Assembly: GCA_025526995.1 (NCBI GenBank)
Contig: JAHLKG010000006.1
Span: forward strand, 1,116,001 to 1,180,000
Source: Powellomyces hirtus
Lineage: Eukaryota > Chytridiomycota > Chytridiomycetes > Spizellomycetales > Powellomycetaceae
DNA: 64,000 nucleotides
Direction of reading: 5' to 3'
Shown here: one piece after another, positions 10,253-21,553 of the stretch
Layout of the letters: each line of letters opens with the position of its first letter
Numbering within the stretch: the stretch's first letter is position 1
Translations under genes and position numbers: made by a program
The notes under the pieces: model-generated
What the model was told of the DNA's origin: nothing
Databases searched by the model: none
Seen by the model: only the letters and a program-made list of their open reading frames with translations

Positions 10253-13200
10253 ATGTCAACGAATGCACCGTCGCCCGACGACACCGCCAACGATGACCAC
10301 CTTGCCCAGCTCATGGCCATGGGCTTCGACTACTTCCTTGTCCGAAAAGCACTAGACTTTGTAGGAAAGAGGCCTACAGCCGCCCCTGAATTGGCGGTGG
10401 AAGACGCTATGGAATGGTCTGCCTCTGAACAAGTTGCAACCCCATGGGCTTGTGTATGCAGTGGTTATTTTGTTGATGTGTGTGCTTTTCATCTGTTTAG
10501 GATCCTGAGACAAACGAGTGTGGAAGGTCCGAGTGAAAACGAACAGCCGGTGTTAACGCTCGGTGCGGCCACGCGGCAGCGCACTGAAACGACGTCGGGG
10601 ATAGTGACGCCTGCACAGTCTCCACCACCAGGATGTGTTGGGATGACGCCCAACCGCGACGACGTGACCGAGGAGCCAACTCGCCGTATCGAGCCACGTA
10701 CTGGACCGTCTCGTAGGGATTGCGCTGATATGGCCATGGCGCGTAGATTGGAAGACGCGAAGAAGGCAAAGAGGTCGCAAGGCGAGGTGCACAACAACCC
10801 CACTACACACTCCCGGTTTTTCGCGATCAGGGTCTTGATGCTTGTTTCATTTTTCTAGGCAAAGTCCGCGATTCTCCGCCAAATTGCAGAAGATAGGCAG
10901 ACTCTGAAAGAACGAAATGCGCGCGCCACTCCCTCGGACGGACATGGACTTCATGCGGTACGCGCGACAAAAAGTACCCGGACGACAGGGAGAGCTAGCA
11001 TTAATAGTGTCGTTCCGTATGTGGCTTGAGTAGCAGCCAGTGGAAAGAAAACCGGTAGCGCAGAGCACGGCTTCGCAATCAACAATCCAGGTATGCACGC
11101 ATGCATTCAAGGTCTCGCTGGACTTCTTACGAAGTCACAGCTTCTCCTCGACAAGGGTCGACATCTTAGCTCTGTGAGGCATTAAAACCTCCGTTTTGTT
11201 TTCTCGCAGTTCCGTCTACCATCCAACACAGTGCTCAAGTCCGTCTTTCCAGCCACAACCCCCGTGAGGGACCTGTTTGACTATGTCACGACCGCCGCTT
11301 CGTTTACGAGCCACGCCCTACCACACGAATTTACCCTCCTGCAACCGTTTCCGAGGCGCGTGTTTTCGAGGGAGGATGATTGCGGGACAATCGCCGATGC
11401 TGGTACAGTTTCAAGCTCTTCGGGAATTCAACGCTTTTGTTATAGGACTCATGATGGAGTGTTGTAGGACTGGTACCCAGCGCAACCCTCAACGTGATTA
11501 AGAGCGTGGCCCCCCCACCATCTGCTCCCGAGCCAATGGAAGTCGATAGCCAAAACATAGCGACCAAAAGGTCTGCTGATGCCATGGACGCCGATCTTCC
11601 AGATCGCGGTGATAGCGGTGATGAGGATAGCGACGAAGACTATCAGCCACCCGAAGAAGAAAACGACGACGAGGACGATGAAGAGGATGAGGAGGAGGAA
11701 GGAGATGAAATAGAGGAAACGGTTGTTCGCAGACCTGCAAGAAATTGGGGTGGGGGCCATCGACTCACGGATGCACCCATTCTTCTGCCATTACCGAACC
11801 CGCATGCTCCGGACATCAATGATATGGAGATTGACCATGGTGGGAATGAGGGACATCATCCTGCGGGTGTTCACAGGCCGGTGGGCAATTGGGGCCAGGG
11901 GCACTTGCTAACAGCGCAGCCTGGTTCAGATCCAGCCGTCAGACCCGATATATCAACCCTATTGCGCCCCGCCCCAGTACCATCTTCACAACCACGCAGC
12001 AAATTACAACGCGCCCTCCAAGCGCCGTCTCTGAAATCGCTCTGTCTGGCCGCGGTCGAGATTCTTCTGACACACGCCAACACGCCCGCCACGCATCTCC
12101 GCGCTCTTCCGCTACTAACCTCGTCACTGGGCGATGCCCTCGTTGCCTCCCTCAAACGCCATGCACGTCTCACCAAATATTCGTTGGCCAAACTCGGACC
12201 CGTCCGCTTCCTAGCTTTGGATCTGTCGCATTGCCGTAATGTGGCTGATTCGTGGTTTGAGATCATTGCGAGGAAATGGGCGTTTTGTCTCGACCGCTTG
12301 GTTGTTGCGGGGTGTGAGTTGATCACGGATAAGGCCGTTGAGGCTTTGCAGGGTATGTATAAAAGGGGGCTGTAAGTGGATGCAGCATACACAGATGGTG
12401 GTTTCCTGACGAGTATATCTTTTCTCCAGATATGAGGTGTCTCGAAAGCCTGGATTTGGAAGGATGCCGTATGACGGACGGAGTGGCGCGCTACCTCGGC
12501 GGTAAATAAATTCTCCATGAAAATTAGCTTCCCAACAATCCCAACCCTAACCTCCGCATAGGAATCCCAAGTCTCCGCACCCTCTCACTCGCCCACACCA
12601 AACTCACCACCCAAGGTCTCCGCAAACTCTCCCTCTCCAACCCGCACCTCCAATCCCTCAGTATTGCCCACTGCGCCATCACCACCCCCGACATCCTCGT
12701 CATCCTCGCCTGCTTCACCCAGCTCGAAGCTCTCGACATGCAGCGCGTCCCAGTTACCTCGCCGCTCGTCTCACCGCCAGTGCAAACTTTGTCCCTTAGA
12801 GAATTGGATGTGGCTGGCACCCAGATGTCGGATGCGGATTTAGAGATGATTGTGAAGATGTGCCCTGAAGTCGCGGTATTGAAAATACATGCGTGCCCAA
12901 ATGTGTCGGTGCAGGGAGTCAAGATGGCGGCAGAATGTAAGTGAGCACTCGGATTTTTCTGCCTATGTCTCTACATCTTCTAACTGTTTTGATTCTAACA
13001 GCACTGGAAAACCTCACCAGCATCACCTTCCCGCATGGCGACGTGTACCTTGGCCCCGCCTTACCAGCGCTCTACGCCCGCCCCCTCGCGCGCTTGGATT
13101 TGGCGGGTAACACGTACCTCTTTGGGGACAATGCTCTCTCGGGCCTGGAACGGCTGGCAGAAAGGTATGGAAACATGACGTTTGAGACAGCAATTTGCAC

Positions 13201-13962
13201 GCGACTGAGGTCTGAGATGTTTTGTTGTTGGGTTCGCTCGTGATAGCCTGATGGAACTGGATCTGAGCGGGACAAAGATTTGTGACGCGGCACTTGCGCC
13301 CTTGGCCCAGCTGGGCGGACTCACGCATCTGTGGTTGGACCGCACGCCGGTGACTGATGCTGCGTTCGAACATTTGTTGCGTAAGTGTCAGATCATACAT
13401 GCGGCATGGTTCGTAAACCTAAAACCAGATGTCACTAACTACTTGTTCTCACAGCGCTCCCTGATATTCACACCCTCTCCGTGGCCGCGACCAACATCAC
13501 GAAAAGCGCGGTCGCCACCCTCGCCAGATCGGAATCGGCACGCAGTATCCGGGTCCTCAATATGGCGAGAACGCGTGTGGATGATGAGGCGTTGCCAATT
13601 CTGAAAGGTGGGTATATTACCAACCGTGCGGGGGGTTGGACCTCCCGCCATCCCGTTTTCAAGCAAGCTCAGAGATACTTATTTTTGCTGGCCTTGTTGC
13701 TTTATTTTGTAATGCAGCGTTTGTAAATTTGACAAGTTTGAACCTGGACTGGACAGCGTGTACGCTGGACGCCGCTACTCACGCCCTCAAAGGTAAAATG
13801 AACCACCACAACATGTCGCGCGTGTCTCATCCATGACTCCCTCGCCCTCACTATTGACTGACCTGTCTGCCCATTTTTTGGCGACTCTCCGCAGCTTCAC
13901 CCAATATCGTTGCGGTGCGCCTGACGGGACTCGAGGCAAATGATGGTGCCGAGCATCTATGA
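10253..13962 (+). CDS. UBA-UBX-LRR fusion protein (UBXN1-like N-half, AMN1-type leucine-rich repeats C-half)
   Basis: Start ATG at 10253. The N-terminus is a UBA domain (residues about 12-58, 'LAQLMAMGFDYFLVRKALDF'). A basic helical stretch follows ('AILRQIAEDRQTLKERN') and then a UBX domain ('TIQFRLPSNTVLKSVF...LLQPFPRRVFSREDD...IADAGLVPSATLNVI'), the p97/CDC48-binding fold. Next come a long acidic linker and LRRs of the cysteine-containing/RI-like kind ('FLALDLSHCRNVADSW', 'LRELDVAGTQMSDADL'). Exons from the basic region on: 10859-10957, 11064-11090, 11210-11402, 11468-12352, 12430-12501, 12562-12936, 13002-13164, 13247-13380, 13455-13607, 13718-13792, 13895-13962; all phases close. Splicing between 10433 and 10786 is unresolved: 10433-10500 looks like an intron but leaves a frame conflict. 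Probably a CDC48 adaptor that recruits clients through LRRs (inference). Confidence 0.85.
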
Positions 13963-14970
13963 AACGCGGATCGTATCCAGTCACAAACCGACCCGAACAG
14001 TTTGACTGGGGCCTTCCGGTAGTTGGATCGCAGGCGCACTTTTTTTTTGTTTTCAGTCTTTTGTATATTTCTGCTTTTGTACATATATCCCAAAACATAT
14101 TATCTGCTTTGCATAGAAATGGGGATTGTGACGGTGGAGGGCGGGTCAGTCTTGGATTTTTGATTATTCTTTTATTTCAATCGTTCAAACGCTGTGGCCT
14201 CCAGGCTCTTCACTTCTCAGTAGGTTCTTGGATCCGTTCGCAGTAGTGCCTGGCAGGCGTCGACACTTTCGTAGGATACTGTTCTGCCATCTTTACAAAG
14301 AGTATGCAGGTGCAAATCTGCTCTGTGATCTCGTTATGAAGCATCCGAAAGCTTTGAAATTGAATCTGTCGCTCTTGGGATTGAAGCTCTCGCTCTTTGA
14401 TGCGGGCGAGGTGTGTAAGCCACTCCATGCTTTCGCTTTCAATCTTGATTGTCGCAGACTGCTTCTTGAGTTCGACCTTCGCTTTGCTTAAGACCCATAG
14501 GGAGGACGCTGGTCAGGTTCACATCATTTCCATTGCTGTCGGGAACCAGACTGTCGTTGACTCCCTTCATGTGAATTTAGCCCTCGTCACTGTATCTGCA
14601 CCACAGAGTGTGAGACTATGCGGTGATAGATAACTAACTTGCGAATAACTTTGAGTACATGAAAAGGCTGCACTTTGCAATCGGGTCTTGCTTACGTGAT
14701 CATATCATTTATTTCTTTTTGGGCGAGTGTGTGAAGTTTTCAATTTTTCACAAAACACCCACACCCGTCCGTTTTAGACATTTGACAATTGCCCCCTATT
14801 GCCGGTCGTTTTCACTCAAAACAACACAGGTCTTCCAGCGTCTTCCTGCTGCTGTCCTGCACCCCGTTCATCTCCGTCCGCGACCCTTCCGTGTACACTA
14901 AGCGACTGACAGAGCAAAAGACTCTACATTTCCCCACCGATAATACCCACCCCTCGCACCGCCGCCCATT
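13963..14970. other. Intergenic region with a possible short minus-strand coiled-coil gene
   Basis: On the minus strand, 14500-14210 encodes about 95 residues of charged helix ('KVELKKQSATIKIESESMEWL', 'IKERELQSQERQIQFQ') ending at a stop near 14210. It looks like real coiled coil, but I could not find a start codon joined by a sensible intron, so I do not call a CDS. The rest is the 5' flank of SPB1. Confidence 0.35.
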
Positions 14971-17863
14971 ATGCCCGGTCGCACAGCAAAGAAGTATGCC
15001 AAAGGGCGTTTGGACAAGTACTACCACATGGCCAAAGAACAGGGTTACCGAGCCCGTTCTGCGTTCAAGTTGATCCAATTGAACAAAAAGTACAATTTCC
15101 TCGAAAAGTCGAAATGCTTGGTTGATCTCTGTGCGGCTCCCGGTGGTTGGCTGCAGGTGGCGGCAAAGTACATGCCAAAGCCGAACGTTATCATTGGATT
15201 GGATTTGGTCCCCATCAAACCGATTCCTGGCGTGATCACCCATGTGGAGGATATCACAACCCAGAAATGTCGGGCGACGTTGAAGAAGGAGCTGAAAACT
15301 TGGAAGGCAGATGTGTAAGTGGGCTTTCCTGTTTTGCAGAGATAGAATGGTTGAATCTGATTTGCTTTTATTTGGGTTTATTCATTTTTTTTTTAGCTTC
15401 CTTCACGATGGTGCTCCCAATGTCGGTGTTTCATGGATTCAGGACGCCTTCACCCAATCCGAGCTTGTCCTCGCGTCCCTGAAGCTCGCCACCGAGTTCC
15501 TGATGGTCGGCGGATGCTTTGTGACCAAAGTGTTCCGATCGAAAGATTACAACAAGCTGATTTGGGTGTTCAACCAATTCTTTGGCAAAGTCGAAGCCAC
15601 CAAACCGGCCTCGTCGCGTAACGTTTCCGCGGAAATCTTTGTGGTGTGTCGCGAGTACAAGGCGCCCAAGAAAGTCGACCCGAGACTCCTGGACCCGAAA
15701 TACGTGTTCAAGGAAATTGACGATGTGGCCGATGAAGATATGGATGAGAAGAAGAAGAAGGAGCGCCAGGGAGCTCTGTTGAATGATCTGTTCCACCCGG
15801 AGAAAAGAAAGCGTCATCGAACTGGTTATGCTGATGGAGATTACACCCTTCACATTGCCAACAACATTGCGGACTTCATCAAAGGACCGGATTTCCTGAC
15901 CACCCTGACGGGCTCGAATGAGCTCCGGTTTGACATGGACGATTTTGGCAAAGCGATGGCGGAGCACCCGATCACGACGGAAGAAATCATCGCCTGCTGC
16001 AAAGATCTCAAAGTCTTGGGAAAGAAGGATTTCAAGGATCTTCTCAAGTGGCGTGACGCCATGCGGTTGGATTTGGGGATCACCACTAAGAAGGCCGCTA
16101 AAGACGATGATGAAGCAGAGGAGGAGGAAGTAGCGAATGATCCTGAAAGTCTTGCAGATCAGTTGGACGCCGAGCGCAAGATCGCTGCATCGCGACAAAA
16201 GCGCGAGAAGCGCAAAGCGAGAGAGAGGAAAGCTAAGCAGCTGATCAAATTCCGTTTGGGAATGGGCACACCCTCCGACATTGGACTCGATGCCAGCGAG
16301 GCCGGCGCCATGGGCATCATGGACGGAGACGACGAAGGCCTGTTCCGCATGAATGGGGTTTCCTCGGAAGACGTCAAAAAGACCCAGGCCATCACCGCAG
16401 CCGAACAAGCAGCTGCAGATCTGATGCTGACCGACAGTGAAGACGACAACGAAGACGATTCTGAACTCGACGACGAGGACGATGCTGCTGAATACGATTC
16501 CGATGAAGACGTGCACCGCAAAATGAGCCACCTCGAAAGCAAACTCGACACTCTCTATGAGCAGTTCTGTGAGCGGCGGATAGACAAGGATCCCAGCCTC
16601 CGCGTCAAGAAACAAAAGGAAGGCGCTAAAGCATTCGAGGAATGGTACGGTATCGAATTTGATAATAAGCGCAAACGAGCCACCGATGATGTCGATGGAG
16701 TGGAAGGTGCAGCCGGAGCCGATGAGTCCTCGGACTTCAGCGACGACACCAGCGATGACAGCGAGATGGAACAACAACAGAGAAAGAAACCAGCGCTCAA
16801 ACAAGTCGCGGGCAAAAAACGAAAAGCGGCCGCGGTCACTACACCCGAAGCACCCGAAGAAGAAGAAGAGGATGCTACAGTGGACCCTCGCGCCCTCTCC
16901 AAACGCGCCCGAGTCTTTTTCGACAACCCGCTCTTCAAATCCCTCGAACAACCCAAACCCAAACCCGCAGCTCCGAAAGACGCCAAACTCACAAAGAAGG
17001 ACTTGTTCGCCAAGGAAATGAACGGTACTGACGATGAGGATGGCGACAGCGATCTCGATGCGGTCCCGACCCGACAGGAGGTCAAGAAGAACAACAAGAA
17101 GAAGAAGATGATCGATGGGTTTGAGGAGGATTCGGAGGATGAAGGAAAGGAGACGAATGGATTTGAGGTGGTTCCGGCGGGCCTTGATATCAATGGACGT
17201 CCAGATGGTAAGAAGCAGAATAGGGCATCAGAAGCGTTGACATAGCCGGGTATCGTTGTGCATCCTCAAATTTGACTATTTTCGTTTCTAGACAATTTTG
17301 CCATAACGACCGCCGAAGCTTACACCCTCGCGCAAAAAATGGTCCGCAAGTCCTCCAAACGTGACGTAATCGACGAAGCCTATAACAGATACGCCTTCAA
17401 CGACCCCGAACTCCCGGACTGGTTCACCACCGACGAAAGCCGCCACAACAAGCCGTCCCTCCCCATCACCAAAGAAGCCGTCACCATCATCCGCCAGAAG
17501 CAACGGTCCCTCGACGCGCGACCCATCAAGAAGGTTGCGGAAGCCAAGTTCCGAAAACAAATGCGGACGGCCCGCCGGCTGGAGAAGATGCTGAAGAAGG
17601 CGAATAATGTCATGGATGATGAAGGCGGTGAAATGTCGGAGAAGAGTAAACTGTTGGAGGTTAGTAAATTGAAACGAAAGGCAAAGGGCAAAAGCGATAC
17701 GAAGAAGACGGAGGTTGTAGTGGCGAGAGGCGTGAATAGAGCGAAACAGGGAAGGCCGAAGGGTGTCAAGGGTCGATATAAGATGGTCGATCCGAGAATG
17801 AAGAAGGAGGTCAGGGCTGAGAAACGGGCTGCCAAGGCGAATGGCCGGAAGAGACGAAAGTAG
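14971..17863 (+). CDS. SPB1: SPB1 / FTSJ3 27S pre-rRNA 2'-O-ribose methyltransferase
   Basis: Three exons, 14971-15314, 15397-17207 and 17292-17863, in phase, giving 908 residues (yeast Spb1 is about 840). The N-terminus is an FtsJ/RrmJ methyltransferase: '[15 protein letters not shown]' with K33, SAM loop '[10 protein letters not shown]', 'HDGAPNVG' with the catalytic Asp, '[10 protein letters not shown]' with the catalytic Lys, and 'SAEIFVVC' with the Glu, so the K-D-K-E tetrad is intact. The Spb1 middle domain follows, then acidic and Lys-rich stretches, and the family C-terminal domain ('[21 protein letters not shown]') ending in a basic tail. It is nucleolar and methylates the A-loop guanosine of 25S rRNA during 60S assembly. 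NOP10 and a ZCCHC9-like gene also lie in this window but are not linked to it. Confidence 0.97.
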
Positions 17864-18054
17864 AGCTCCTTATGTGCGATCATTTCGGGATAACGCGGGT
17901 GGGGAGGGGGGATTGTGTTCCTTTCTCAAGTGTTTTTTTTTATTATATGTATTTTTGTTTCATCATACTTGCATTTTGCCATCGCGCACACCCACGTCCC
18001 CTGATATTCCTATACATTTCTATCATCTACGATGGTATGCCCATCCAAATACTC

Positions 18055-18894
18055 TCACACTCTGCAAAGCACCTCCCCATGCAACAAACTACACCACGCA
18101 TCTTGACTATTTCCCCACGCCTTCCAACTCTCTGCCACCTGTTCCAACTCCTCCTTTGTACACACCCCATTCCTCAACGCACTGCTCGCAAAATCACTCT
18201 TGACGGTGCGTTCGGCCCACAACCCACTCCACCACGCCACTTCCTCGCGCGACGCATAACACCACGTGCTGCTACTCTTGACAATCTTGTCGCTTTCAAA
18301 CCCGGCATCCCGAGCCCACGCGTGCAGGCGCCGACCAGCGTCGGGTTCCCCACCGTTGGAACGAGCGACGCGCGAGTAGAGTGCGAGCCAGGTGGTGAGA
18401 TCCTGGTGGGCAGAGTCAAGGGGATACCACACTGTTCCCGCAAAATCCACCTCGCGAACCGCCACCACCCCGCCCGGTTTGGTGACTCGCCGCAATTCCC
18501 GCAATGCCGCAACGGGGTCGCGGACATGTTGGAGCACCTGATGCGCATGCACGACATCAAAGCTCGCGTCCGGATACGTCAACGCAAACACGTCCCCTTC
18601 TTCAAACACCACATTCCGCACGCCCAATTCTTGCGCGCGTTCAGATGCTTGTTGTATCACAGAGGCCGAGATGTCAATCGCCGTCACGTGCGAGACGTAC
18701 GAGGCGAGATCGGTGGTGATGGTGCCCGGCCCGCAACCAATGTCGAGGAGAGTGTGGGTGGAGTGGAGGTGGGGGAGCAGGTAGGAGGCGGAATTGAGAG
18801 CGGTGCGCCAGGTGTGGGACCGGAGGACGGAGGCATGGTGCCCGTGGGTGTAAACTGCTGCTTTTGTTGCTGAGGTTGCTGCGGTGGTGGCCAT
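18055..18894 (-). CDS. Class I SAM-dependent methyltransferase (UbiE/methyltransf_11 type)
   Basis: A single exon of 279 residues. I choose the ATG at 18894 (start 'MATTAATSATKAAVYTHG'); an in-frame ATG at 19026 would add 44 residues of unlike composition. It has the SAM motif 'LLDIGCGPGTITTDLA' (about residues 49-64), acidic motif II 'VTAIDIS', 'FDVVHAHQVLQHV' and 'LRRVTKPGGVVAVRE'. This matches the broad fungal family of small cytosolic methyltransferases with unknown substrates. A TATATATT lies about 70 bp upstream of the ATG. It is convergent with SPB1, with about 190 bp between stops. Confidence 0.9.
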   Translation of the reverse strand: MATTAATSATKAAVYTHGHHASVLRSHTWRTALNSASYLLPHLHSTHTLLDIGCGPGTITTDLASYVSHVTAIDISASVIQQASERAQELGVRNVVFEEGDVFALTYPDASFDVVHAHQVLQHVRDPVAALRELRRVTKPGGVVAVREVDFAGTVWYPLDSAHQDLTTWLALYSRVARSNGGEPDAGRRLHAWARDAGFESDKIVKSSSTWCYASREEVAWWSGLWAERTVKSDFASSALRNGVCTKEELEQVAESWKAWGNSQDAWCSLLHGEVLCRV

Positions 18895-19321
18895 GGTGGT
18901 TTCTTGGCTGAGTGCTGTATGGGAAGAACTCGGTAGGGGAGGGAAGGGGTTTCTGGATTTTATATATTTTCTAAGAGAAGGAAAGGGGAAGACGGCAGGG
19001 TGTTCAAAGTGATGAGTCATGAGCATGACTCACGCGCGATAATCTCGGAGCCGATGCGATCAGATTATTGTCAGTTTTTAATTTCATTTTCAAACGCGCG
19101 GAGTTTCGAGGTTTCTCGGAGACGGAAGATCAATGGAAGTGGACAAGAGAAACATTTCAATCAATTGCTATCTTTAGACACGTTTGCAAATGTACACTAG
19201 ATACACTACATGCATTACTCAAACGGGACACAAGACAGAGGGATCGCCGGTCAGAGGGATGGGCGCTTGGAAGACATGAGAAGGAATCCTCTTTGTTCTT
19301 TGATCGGGTAGATTACGGATG

Positions 19322-21301
19322 CTATTCAGGCGGCAACCTCGGATCTCTCGGTGGGCCTTTCGGGATGGTTTCTCCTAGGCCCCCTTGGCCTCTCAACCTC
19401 GCTAAGGCTTCCACGACCTCACTAACACTGTTTTGAGCCTGCCCTTCCACTTGCTGCTGCTGCTGGTTGTTTTGATCCTGCTGTTCCATCCTGGGTTGTT
19501 GTTGTTGTGCGCTACGCTGCACGAACATCGTGAAAAGATTTGTGAGCTCCTGTTGCTGCGGTGTGACGGCTGGGAGTTGCGAGGACCCCAAAGTCGCTTC
19601 GGCCGCTTTTGCCGATCGTGGGATCAGGTCGTTCGAAAAGTATGATGTGGAGGAGGAGGCCACGAGTGGGGACGGGTATGTATAGTTGGCTGTGCCGGGC
19701 ATGAGTGTGGTCGGTTGTGAAACGAAAGAGAGACCGGACAGATCGAGAGGCGGGAGGTGAGGCCGGTGGTCAGGGCCAGTGGCTGGCGCAGAAGACTGTG
19801 ATTGTCCGACTGGTGGAGGAAGAGGAGGTCGTCCAGTCTTGTTTGGCGATGGAATGTTTGGCTCTGGGGGAAGGTGCGGGATGCTGAGATTGGTGAGCGG
19901 ATCGAAGTTCCAGCAGTCAATTTCCTCGTCATCGCCCAACTTGGGCGCGTTCCTCAAAATAGCCAGGAACGAATGAGATGGGCGATCCAGCAACTTCTTT
20001 AAATTAGGGTGTGAATGCAGTGGTGCTTGAACGAAGCATAATGGGACTAGAACTAGTTGGCGTCTGGGCTGTTCGGTCTGGGAATCGAGGTCTAGATCAC
20101 AGACTTGAGCCTGTGGCAGAATGTAGCGTTAATTCAGAAAATTCAGTGCGCAAGACGTTTGCATTTCGCTTCGGAACTGCTGACACCTGCCCGGGGAGAA
20201 ATCCAGCTCTGCTCGACCAGGCGTGGGAGCGAGTCCGAGTTGTTGTCGCTGGTTGCGCGGAGTATGTACTTTGGGTTGGCTTCGTTGCACCATTTCTGGA
20301 TAAACTTGGTGTTATTGTACTCTCGTATGTTATCGAAACCGACGACACGACTGATCGAGATGCCCATCGGACTGTATAGCGAATGCGATACCACAGCGGT
20401 TTAGAAGCCGATTAACCACTAGCCACTGCTCTGCCGAGGCGGCAGCTACTTACAAGTGCAGATTATGTGGGGTTCGTCCAAACAGCTGAACATTCCCATG
20501 CGCTTGGCAGACTCCACCTTGTTTGATTTCCATGAGCGATCCTTCCCAGGCCACCGATGTCCACATCTTGTAGTCCAGAAAGGGCAGGTTGCGAAGCATG
20601 TGGTGACCAAGAACCCATTGGCGAGAGAGCATGACTTCGAGTTCAAACTCTTGCTCGTGGCGGAGCTGTGCATACTGTTTCTCATATAGCTCCTGCGTAA
20701 AGAACTCGTCACGCGGAGCACAGGATGTTTTTTGTCATCGGACCGGACGTTGAGGCACGCACAACATTATTCTACTTACATTCAAGTCTTGTGCCTGTGA
20801 ATGCTTCTCCGCCTGGCCAGCACCGGCGATGTCCTCAACCCATTCCGCCGAACTTTGCAACCACTGGCGAAGTCTCTTCAGGGAAGATTCCCGAAATAGC
20901 CTTGCCGTTACATTCGTCTCCCAATCAATAACAGGTACAGATCGCCTGCTGCGTTTCAACCGCCCGTCAAATAATTTATTGGGATGCCATCTGATAGGAG
21001 TGACATCCGCAGCTTGTTGAACATCAATGGCATCGGTGTTGAGGAAACTCTCGAATTCTGAGCGCCAGTTGTCGATTTCTTGAACATGTTTGGCTAGGAC
21101 ATACTCGAGCTGGTGCTTGCGAGTGGCTTCGAGGTCGGCGGAATGGAGGAGGAGGATGGAGGGGTCGATGTTTGGGTAGAGGACGTCTCTGGCGAGTCAG
21201 TTAGAGGAGGAAGGGGAGCGTGGGAATATTGGGATGAACTTGTCGCACCTGTTATCCTCCGGATAGACTTCTAGAACGGAGTCAAGATCTGGAGACGGCA
21301 T
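19322..21301 (-). CDS. Conserved-looking protein of unknown function, about 558 residues
   Basis: Five exons, 21301-21249, 21188-20780, 20692-20454, 20371-20185 and 20110-19322; phases close for 558 residues. The fourth donor (GTCAGC) is unusual; a nearby GTGTCAG would break phase, so that junction is less certain. The middle has patterned, probably folded sequence ('RQWVLGHHMLRNLPFLDYKMW', 'GISISRVVGFDNIREYN'). An earlier helical part ('LEATRKHQLEYVLAKHVQEI') may be coiled coil. The last 200 residues are Pro/Gln-rich and probably disordered. No membrane segment or signal peptide. I do not recognise the family. Divergent from the FtsJ-CCCH gene with about 250 bp shared upstream. Confidence 0.72.
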
Positions 21302-21553
21302 TTTTCAGAGAAAACAGGGTGGACTGTGAGTAACCGTGTGGTAGCTGTGTGTGTCTAGAACAGCAGTATCTGTGTCAAGTGTGTGTTCCTTTTTGGTAGA
21401 ATTATCGACAGCGAATGACGGACTGAGCGCGATTTGGATTTTGACAGGCTCAGACCGATTCTGTCTGTGCCACCCGCGCGATTCTCTCCAAATTTCACAC
21501 ATACCTCCTCGCAAGTCGTCGGCATTTCCTTTTGCTTTCATAGTCTTGACACA

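Noticed and set aside
15431..16951. 506-aa minus-strand frame opposite SPB1
   Set aside because: Shadow of the SPB1 coding strand; hydrophobic Phe/Val composition mirrors the acidic and lysine codons of SPB1.
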